10,000 nt of DNA from Thiobacillus sp. (GTDB lineage Bacteria; Pseudomonadota; Gammaproteobacteria; Burkholderiales; Thiobacillaceae): the NCBI GenBank assembly GCA_020216925.1, contig JAIWOL010000082.1:1-10000 (forward strand), in the 5' to 3' direction. The notes beneath the pieces are model-generated. The model was given only the letters and a program-made list of their open reading frames with translations. It did no database searches and had not been told where the DNA came from. The stretch's first letter is position 1, and each line of letters opens with the position of its first letter. The translations under genes and the position numbers were made by a program. Positions 5,238 through 10,000 of the stretch are shown piece after piece.

Positions 5238-7082
5238 TCATTCCGGCTGGATTTCCACCAGCGCCATGTCGGGCGTCACGGCGTCGCCCTTCTGGGTGAA
5301 GATGCTGATCACCACCCCGGCGATGGGCGCCTGCACTTCGTTTTCCATTTTCATGGCCTCGATCACCAGCACGCCGTCGCCTGCCTTCACGCTCTGGCCG
5401 ACCTGAACCAGAACGTCGACGATGTTGCCGGGCATGGCGGCGGTGACGTGGCCGGGGTGGCTGGCGCGGGGTTTCTGGTCGGCGGCGCCGGCGGGTTTGC
5501 TGCTGCGCGGCGCGGCGCCGGCGGTGTTTGCGAGCGTCACTTCATTGAGTGTTTCAACCAGTACTTCTTCCGATACTCCGTCGATCGAGACGAAATAAGG
5601 GCGCGGGCCGCTGTCCTGCCGACCGCTGCCGGCAATCTTGATGAGATAGGTTTCGCCGTGCAGGGTGATTCTGTATTCGTCGGCCGCCGTTCGGGGGGGA
5701 GCTTCCTGCGCGTCGGCTCCCTTGGGTTTGAGCGGTTCGGGCTTGAGACTCCCCGCTGCGCGTTCCTGCAACCAGGTTTTGGCGAGGTCGGGGAACATGG
5801 CGTAGGTCAGCACGTCTTCATCGGACTGGGCGAGGTGTTCAATTTCGCCGCGCAGCTTGTCGAGTTCGTCGGCAAGCAGGTCGGCGGGGCGACAGGTGAT
5901 GACTTCGGTGTCGCCAATGGCAAGCTTGCGTATCGCGTCGTCGATCCGGCCCGGTGCGGTGCCGTAGCGGCCCTGCAAATAGAGCTTCACTTCGTTGGTG
6001 ACTGATTTATAGCGCGCACCGGTGAGCACGTTGAGCGCGGCCTGGGTGCCGACGATTTGCGAAGTGGGCGTGACCAGCGGTGGGTAGCCCAGGTCTTGGC
6101 GCACACGCGGAATTTCGTCGAGTACGGCGTTCATTTTGTCCAGCGCGCCCTGTTCCTTGAGCTGGTTGGCGAGGTTGGAAATCATGCCCCCGGGCACCTG
6201 GTTGACCAGGGAACGGGTATCGGTGCCGGTGAACTCGGATTCGAACTGCCAGTATTTCTTGCGGGCTTCCTTGAAGTAGGCGGAGATTTCTTCCAGCAGC
6301 GGCAGCGACAGACCTGTGTCGTATTCGGTGCCGGCCAGCGCCGCCACGAGGCTTTGCGTGGTGGGGTGGGAAGCGCCTTCGGCAAACGCGCCGATGCAGG
6401 TGTCGATGATGGTCGCGCCGGCTTCCACGGCCTTCAGGTGGGTCATCGCGGCCAGCCCCGAGGTGGCGTGACTGTGCGTATGCACGGGCAGGTTCGTGGC
6501 TTCGCGGATCGCGCGCACCAGTTCGAACGCGGTGTAGGGCGTGAGCAGGGCGGCCATGTCCTTGATGGCGATGGTGTCGCAGCCCATCTCGGCCAGGGCT
6601 TTGGCGAGTTCGACGAAATGCGGGATATCGTGCACCGGGCTGGTGGTGTAGCAGATCGCGCCTTCGGCGTGCCTGCCGGCGGCTTTCACGGCATCGATCG
6701 ACACCCGCAGGTTGCGCAGGTCGTTCATGGCATCGAAGACACGGAATACGTCGACGCCGTTGTCGGCCGATTTTTGCACGAAGGCACGCACGACGTCGTC
6801 GGGATAGTTGCGATAGCCGAGCAGATTCTGCCCGCGCAGCAACATCTGGATGCGCGTGTTGGGCAGCGCGCGGCGCAGCTGGCGCAGACGTTCCCACGGG
6901 TCTTCGCGCAGGAAACGCACGCAGGCGTCGAAAGTGGCGCCGCCCCAGGCTTCGAGCGACCAGAAGCCGACGGAATCGAGCTTGCCGCAGATCGGCAGCA
7001 TGTCGGCGGTCTGCATGCGGGTGGCGATGAGCGACTGGTGGCCGTCGCGCAATACCAGCTCGGTGACGTGTACTTTAGCCAT
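5238..7082 (-). CDS. pycB: Pyruvate carboxylase subunit B (carboxyltransferase plus biotin carrier)
   Basis: A 614-residue protein with the layout of PycB and OadA. The HMGL-like carboxyltransferase barrel starts LRDGHQS (Asp13, metal ligand), then MLLRGQNLLGY (80-90, substrate loop), AIKDMAALL with Lys174 (equivalent of the carbamylated lysine) and THSHATSG with His203 and His205 (metal). The PYC/OADA conserved domain spans about 290-465. After a Pro/Ala-rich linker, the biotinyl domain (about 540-614) carries EAMKMEN with biotin-accepting Lys578. It moves the carboxyl from biotin to pyruvate, giving oxaloacetate. The same architecture serves Na+-pumping oxaloacetate decarboxylase, but no oadB or oadG is present and the adjacent biotin carboxylase favours pyruvate carboxylase. 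The start is 3 nt after the pycA stop. Confidence 0.9.
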   Translation of the reverse strand: MAKVHVTELVLRDGHQSLIATRMQTADMLPICGKLDSVGFWSLEAWGGATFDACVRFLREDPWERLRQLRRALPNTRIQMLLRGQNLLGYRNYPDDVVRAFVQKSADNGVDVFRVFDAMNDLRNLRVSIDAVKAAGRHAEGAICYTTSPVHDIPHFVELAKALAEMGCDTIAIKDMAALLTPYTAFELVRAIREATNLPVHTHSHATSGLAAMTHLKAVEAGATIIDTCIGAFAEGASHPTTQSLVAALAGTEYDTGLSLPLLEEISAYFKEARKKYWQFESEFTGTDTRSLVNQVPGGMISNLANQLKEQGALDKMNAVLDEIPRVRQDLGYPPLVTPTSQIVGTQAALNVLTGARYKSVTNEVKLYLQGRYGTAPGRIDDAIRKLAIGDTEVITCRPADLLADELDKLRGEIEHLAQSDEDVLTYAMFPDLAKTWLQERAAGSLKPEPLKPKGADAQEAPPRTAADEYRITLHGETYLIKIAGSGRQDSGPRPYFVSIDGVSEEVLVETLNEVTLANTAGAAPRSSKPAGAADQKPRASHPGHVTAAMPGNIVDVLVQVGQSVKAGDGVLVIEAMKMENEVQAPIAGVVISIFTQKGDAVTPDMALVEIQPE

Positions 7083-7085
7083 GGT

Positions 7086-8504
7086 TTATAACCCTTGATG
7101 TGCGGCGATGGCGGCGGCGATGGCGGCGGCCAGCACCTCCGGCGGTTTCTTTTCGGTGTACTGCACGAGTTCGGGATGTGATTCGACGAAACCGGTGTTG
7201 AACTGGCCACGCCGGAAATCGGGATGCTTGAGGATCTGCTGGTAATAGGGAATCGTGGTTTTCACGCCGTACACCAGCATGTCGGCCAGCGCGCGCTGGC
7301 CGCGCGCCAGCGTGGATTCCCAGGTGAGGTTCCACACCGTGAGTTTGGCGCACATGGAGTCGAAATAGGGCGGAATCACGTAGTCGGTGTAGATCGCGGC
7401 GTCCACTCGAACGCCGGGGCCGCCAGGGGAATAATAGCGGGTGATGCGACCGAGGCTGGGGAGGAAATCTTTTTTCGGATCTTCCGCGTTGACACGGAAT
7501 TCGATGGCGTAGCCGCGGTGCGTGATGTCATCCTGCTTGTATTGCAAGGGCAGGCCGGAAGCGATGCGGATTTGTTCCTGCACGATATCCACCCCGGTGA
7601 TGGTTTCGGTGATGGGGTGTTCCACCTGAAGCCGGGTGTTCATCTCCATGAAATAGAACTGGTTGTCCGAGTCGAGCAGGAATTCCACCGTGCCTGCATT
7701 GACGTAGCCGACGGCTTTCGCCGCACGCACCGCGAGCTTGCCGATGTACTGGCGCTGTGCTTCGGTGAGCTGCGGGCTGGGCGCGATCTCGATCAACTTC
7801 TGGTTGCGGCGCTGGATGGAACAGTCGCGCTCGAACAGGTGAATCACGCTGCCTTGCGTGTCGCCCAGGATCTGCACCTCGATATGGCGCGGATCGACGA
7901 CGCATTTTTCGACGAAGACCTCGGGTTTGCCAAAAGCCTTGCTGGCCTCGGAAACGACACGGTCGTAATTTTTCAGCAAGTCGTCTTCGCTGTCGCAGCG
8001 CCGGATGCCGCGTCCGCCGCCGCCATTGGTGGCCTTGAGCATGACCGGATAGCCGATTTTTGCAGCCAGCGCCCGCGCTTCTTCCACGTTTTCCAGGTTG
8101 TGGTCGGCACCGGGCACCACCGGGATGCCTGCTGCGAGCATGGCATTGCGCGCCTGGATTTTGTCGCCCATGCGACGGATCACTTCCGGTGACGGGCCGA
8201 TGAAGCGAATGCCGCGGCGGGCGCAAATTGTCGCCAGGTCGGGGTTTTCGGACAGAAAACCGTAACCGGGATGCAGCGCGTCACAGCCGGACGCCGCGGC
8301 CAGATTGACCAGCGTATGAGCGTTCAGATAGCCCTGGATCGGGTCCTTGCCGATGCGATAGGCTTCGTCCGCCTTTTTTACGTGCAGGGCATGGCGGTCG
8401 GCGTCGGAGTAGATGGCGACCGACTTGATGCCCAGCTCGGCGCAGGCCCGCACGATGCGGACGGCGATTTCGCCCCGGTTGGCGACCAGAATCTTCTTAA
8501 TCAT
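7086..8504 (-). CDS. pycA: Pyruvate carboxylase subunit A (biotin carboxylase)
   Basis: This is the ATP-dependent biotin carboxylase component, 472 residues, charging the biotin on PycB with bicarbonate. The N-terminal domain starts MIKKILVANRGEIAVRIVRA and includes ALHPGYGFLSENP (76-88). The ATP-grasp part has MGDK with Lys115, LKATNGGGGRGIR (156-168, Lys157 and glycine loop), HIEVQ with His207 and FMEMNTRLQVEHPITE with Glu287, Arg291 and Glu295. These correspond to catalytic residues of E. coli AccC. AccC itself is the alternative, but accC normally accompanies accB, whereas this gene is followed 3 nt later by pycB. The C-terminus is Ala-rich and encoded partly by two tandem 12-bp repeats. 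The ATG at 8504 has only a weak ribosome-binding site. Its promoter must lie in the region shared with yceD. Confidence 0.9.
   Translation of the reverse strand: MIKKILVANRGEIAVRIVRACAELGIKSVAIYSDADRHALHVKKADEAYRIGKDPIQGYLNAHTLVNLAAASGCDALHPGYGFLSENPDLATICARRGIRFIGPSPEVIRRMGDKIQARNAMLAAGIPVVPGADHNLENVEEARALAAKIGYPVMLKATNGGGGRGIRRCDSEDDLLKNYDRVVSEASKAFGKPEVFVEKCVVDPRHIEVQILGDTQGSVIHLFERDCSIQRRNQKLIEIAPSPQLTEAQRQYIGKLAVRAAKAVGYVNAGTVEFLLDSDNQFYFMEMNTRLQVEHPITETITGVDIVQEQIRIASGLPLQYKQDDITHRGYAIEFRVNAEDPKKDFLPSLGRITRYYSPGGPGVRVDAAIYTDYVIPPYFDSMCAKLTVWNLTWESTLARGQRALADMLVYGVKTTIPYYQQILKHPDFRRGQFNTGFVESHPELVQYTEKKPPEVLAAAIAAAIAAHQGL
7102..7125. repeat. Two tandem copies of a 12-bp GC-rich unit
   Basis: GCGGCGATGGCG occurs twice without a gap, encoding Ala-Ile-Ala-Ala type repeats in the C-terminal tail of PycA. 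The copies are exact. It is probably a harmless in-frame low-complexity tract. Confidence 0.6.
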
Positions 8505-8517
8505 GGCGGCCTGTGCT

Positions 8518-8546
8518 TTGACAAAAATAACGACAAATCATATTAT
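8518..8546 (+). promoter_or_regulatory. Sigma-70-type promoter for yceD-rpmF-plsX
   Basis: The -35 TTGACA (8518-8523) is a perfect consensus. A 17-bp spacer leads to the -10 TATTAT (8541-8546), five of six consensus bases. Transcription should start near 8552-8555, leaving a leader of nearly 90 nt before yceD. The -35 box lies only 13 bp from the pycA start codon. It is the strongest promoter match I see in the window. Confidence 0.8.
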
Positions 8547-8615
8547 TGCGGGCTAATGTTTAACCGGGCTGGCCGGATTTTGCATACCGGTCGAGTCATT
8601 TGGGGTCGTTCGCGG

Positions 8616-8629
8616 CCCGCCTTTGCGGG
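8616..8629 (+). promoter_or_regulatory. Hairpin overlapping the yceD ribosome-binding site
   Basis: CCCGC, a CTTT loop and GCGGG form a 5-bp GC stem just upstream of the ATG at 8641. The right arm overlaps the likely Shine-Dalgarno GGGG (8627-8630), so folding could limit initiation. No T-tract follows, so it is not a terminator. Confidence 0.35.
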
Positions 8630-8640
8630 GCAAAACCGTC

Positions 8641-9078
8641 ATGATGCTGGCTGTCGAGGTCGAACCGAAGCGGTTTTGCACGGGTAGCCAGTCGTGGGAA
8701 ACCCGGGCGGATGTATCCGCGTTTCCGAGGCTTGCCCGGGAATTTACGCAAGGCGAGCTGTTCTGTCGAGTCGCCGGCAGCACGGATGCGCGCGGGACGA
8801 TGCGTCTGCATGTGCGGGTCGAGGGTGTGTCGACCCTGCGCTGCCAGCGCTGTCTGGGCGACCTGCCGCACACGCTGGCAATCGACAGCGTGGTGATGCT
8901 GGCGCGTGACGCGGCGGAGCTGGAGAGGCTGGAAGCCGATCCCGATTGCGACGTGATCCCGCTGGAAAACAGGCTCGACCTGGTCGCGCTGATTGAAGAC
9001 GAAGTGTTGTTGGGCCTGCCGCTGGCAGCCATGCACGCTGAAGGTGAATGTTCCCACGGGGACGCACGATTTTTTTAG
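8641..9078 (+). CDS. yceD: YceD/DUF177 family protein, short C-terminus
   Basis: A 145-residue member of the YceD (DUF177) family, linked in bacteria and plastids to 23S rRNA and 50S biogenesis; the molecular role is not settled. Family marks are [12 protein letters not shown] with Cys68 and Cys71 (E. coli LECQRCGKPF), a [20 protein letters not shown] stretch (104-123) and [15 protein letters not shown] (E. coli LALPVVPVH..C). The gene order yceD-rpmF-plsX is widely conserved. I use the ATG at 8641; ATG at 8644 or an upstream TTG at 8623 are alternatives. The protein stops soon after the last conserved Cys and lacks the NPFAVLASLK-type tail of E. coli YceD (173 residues). The TAG stop overlaps the rpmF ribosome-binding site. 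The strong promoter at 8518-8546 drives it. Confidence 0.87.
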   Translation: MMLAVEVEPKRFCTGSQSWETRADVSAFPRLAREFTQGELFCRVAGSTDARGTMRLHVRVEGVSTLRCQRCLGDLPHTLAIDSVVMLARDAAELERLEADPDCDVIPLENRLDLVALIEDEVLLGLPLAAMHAEGECSHGDARFF

Positions 9079-9081
9079 GAG
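9077..9081 (+). promoter_or_regulatory. Ribosome-binding site of rpmF, overlapping the yceD stop
   Basis: AGGAG lies 7 nt before the rpmF ATG and shares bases with the TAG stop of yceD (9076-9078). This is a strong site, suited to a highly expressed ribosomal protein, and links termination on yceD with initiation on rpmF. Confidence 0.8.
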
Positions 9082-9088
9082 CAAGATA

Positions 9089-9268
9089 ATGGCAGTCCAA
9101 CAGAACAAAAAATCCCCGTCCAAGCGCGGCATGCACCGCGCGCACGATTTCCTGACCAACCCGCCGCTGGCCGTCGAGCCGACCACCGGGGAAACGCACC
9201 TGCGTCACCACATCAGCCCGAACGGTTTCTACCGCGGCCGCAAGGTCGTCAAGGCCAAGGGCGAATAA
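9089..9268 (+). CDS. rpmF: 50S ribosomal protein L32 (bL32)
   Basis: A 59-residue basic protein of the large ribosomal subunit. [20 protein letters not shown] and [18 protein letters not shown] match E. coli L32 (57 residues) throughout. No cysteines are present, so this is the zinc-independent type, as in E. coli, rather than the four-Cys zinc-ribbon type. The start is fixed by AGGAG 7 nt upstream. It lies 10 nt after yceD and 53 nt before plsX, in the usual yceD-rpmF-plsX order. Confidence 0.97.
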   Translation: MAVQQNKKSPSKRGMHRAHDFLTNPPLAVEPTTGETHLRHHISPNGFYRGRKVVKAKGE

Positions 9269-9276
9269 GGTTCACT

Positions 9277-9295
9277 GGCGCCGTCATGCGGCGTC
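9277..9295 (+). other. Hairpin in the rpmF-plsX gap
   Basis: GGCGCCG and CGGCGTC pair (7 bp, one G-U) around a 5-nt loop in the 53-bp gap. No run of T follows, so it should not terminate transcription. It could act as an mRNA stability or processing element that separates L32 expression from plsX, which is inference. Confidence 0.35.
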
Positions 9296-9321
9296 GGTTG
9301 TCCGGCCAACGTTCCGGCTGA

Positions 9322-10000
9322 ATGAGAAACATCACTGTCGCCATTGATGTCATGGGGGGCGACCACGGCCCCCATGTCACGGTTCCGGCGGCCCTGCGCT
9401 GTCTGTCACGCAGCCCCGATCTGAATGTGATTCTGGTCGGGCCGCAGGACGTCATTGCGGCTGAACTCAAGGCGCGCCGTGCCAAGCCCACGCCGCGTCT
9501 GATCGTGCGCCACGCCAGCCAGGTGGTGGCGATGGATGAGCCGCCTGCCCTGGCGCTGCGCGGTAAAAAAGACTCTTCGATGCGTGTGGCCATCAACCTC
9601 GTCAAGTCCGGCGAGGCCGACGCGTGCGTGTCTGCCGGCAATACCGGCGCACTCATGGCAACTGCCCGCTTCGTCCTGAAGACGCTGCCGGGCATCGACC
9701 GGCCCGCCATTGCCACCGTCATGCCCACGATCAAGGGGCACGCGCTGGTGCTGGACCTGGGGGCCAACGTCGATTGCACCGCCGAGCACCTGTTGCAGTT
9801 CGGCATCATGGGCGCCATGCTCGTCTCTGCCGTGGAGCACAATCCGAACCCGAGCGTGGGCCTGCTCAACATTGGTGAGGAAGACATCAAGGGCAACGAA
9901 ATGGTGAAACGCGCGGCCGAACTGCTGCGCGACAGCCACCTCAATTTTTACGGCAACGTCGAAGGCAACGATATCTTCAAGGGCACCACCGATGTCGTGG
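9322..10000 (+). CDS. plsX: Phosphate acyltransferase PlsX, N-terminal part (runs off the right edge)
   Basis: PlsX makes acyl-phosphate from acyl-ACP, which PlsY then uses for glycerol-3-phosphate acylation, the first step of phospholipid synthesis. It is a peripheral membrane protein of about 350 residues; 226 codons are visible. The start [20 protein letters not shown] contains the family signature [11 protein letters not shown]. It continues with [18 protein letters not shown] (71-88), [19 protein letters not shown] (99-117), LDLGANVDC (144-152) and [15 protein letters not shown] (179-193). A TGA lies in frame directly before the ATG at 9322, so this is the first possible start. The ribosome-binding site is poor. 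fabH, fabD, fabG and acpP would be expected to follow beyond the edge. Confidence 0.97.
   Translation, partial: MRNITVAIDVMGGDHGPHVTVPAALRCLSRSPDLNVILVGPQDVIAAELKARRAKPTPRLIVRHASQVVAMDEPPALALRGKKDSSMRVAINLVKSGEADACVSAGNTGALMATARFVLKTLPGIDRPAIATVMPTIKGHALVLDLGANVDCTAEHLLQFGIMGAMLVSAVEHNPNPSVGLLNIGEEDIKGNEMVKRAAELLRDSHLNFYGNVEGNDIFKGTTDVV

Larger units (their letters stand above)
8505..8640. promoter_or_regulatory. Divergent pycA/yceD intergenic region
   Basis: These 136 bp separate the divergent starts of pycAB and the yceD-rpmF-plsX operon. An AT-rich core (about 8518-8565) stands out against the GC-rich surroundings. The rightward promoter there is near consensus. For pycA, the opposite strand offers only weak matches: a TATGAT -10 at 8537-8542 with TTAAAC at 8558-8563 and a 15-bp spacer. 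Any pycA promoter must overlap the yceD one. Confidence 0.7.

Noticed and set aside
6057..8192. Long plus-strand frames opposite pycB and pycA (344 and 322 codons)
   Set aside because: Both are complementary to unmistakable carboxylase genes, and no ribosome-binding site or family motif supports them.
9055..9076. Possible intrinsic terminator before rpmF (TCCC-ACG-GGGA and T7)
   Set aside because: The stem is only 4 bp and lies about 8 nt from the T run, inside the yceD coding end. A terminator here would silence rpmF.
9277..9295. Hairpin after rpmF as a terminator
   Set aside because: No T-tract follows and plsX is normally co-transcribed with rpmF.
1..10000. Mobile element, prophage, CRISPR or defence system
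   Set aside because: I saw no transposase, integrase, terminal inverted repeats, spaced direct repeats or nuclease/toxin pair. All genes belong to core housekeeping families.

Overview
This is an ordinary-looking chromosomal window from a GC-rich (roughly 60-65 %) Gram-negative bacterium. Protein similarity and gene order point to a betaproteobacterium, possibly of the Nitrosomonadales/Thiobacillus type; the class is a fair inference and the genus is a guess. Coding density is high. I see no tRNA, rRNA, insertion sequence, phage gene or CRISPR array. All genes but one fall into recognised families with an assigned or strongly suggested activity.

Layout. (1) Positions 1-379, minus strand: the first 126 codons of rne (RNase E), running off the left edge. 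(2) 380-763: a 384-bp divergent intergenic region holding the rne leader, with two clear hairpins, and the start of the next operon. (3) 764-3860, plus strand: five tightly packed genes, rluC, a phosphoglycolate-phosphatase-like HAD hydrolase, a small lone Rieske 2Fe-2S protein, short-form sppA, and a 71-residue Rof/YaeO-like Rho inhibitor. Every junction in this run overlaps (17, 22, 1 and 4 nt). (4) 3867-5165, minus strand: a short RsmI-like SAM methyltransferase and yceF (Maf family), meeting the rof end convergently with only 6 bp between stop codons. (5) 5238-8504, minus strand: pycB and pycA, a two-subunit biotin-dependent pyruvate carboxylase. (6) 8505-8640: a divergent promoter region with a near-consensus sigma-70 promoter pointing right. 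(7) 8641-10000, plus strand: yceD (DUF177), rpmF (ribosomal protein L32) and the first 226 codons of plsX, the head of the fatty-acid/phospholipid operon.

How it fits together. The skeleton rne-rluC-yceF-yceD-rpmF-plsX is the same conserved neighbourhood found in Escherichia coli. It couples RNA turnover, 23S rRNA pseudouridylation, a nucleotide house-cleaning enzyme, a 50S protein and entry into phospholipid synthesis. Here two blocks are added: the HAD-Rieske-sppA-rof block with the methyltransferase between rluC and yceF, and the pycAB pair between yceF and yceD. PycAB makes oxaloacetate from pyruvate and bicarbonate, and it is transcribed divergently from the lipid operon out of a shared 136-bp region.

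No wholly new system is evident. The points most worth a second look are the rof gene with its TTG start at the convergent junction, the pycAB/yceD divergent promoter region, the rne leader hairpins, the lone Rieske protein and the short RsmI paralogue.
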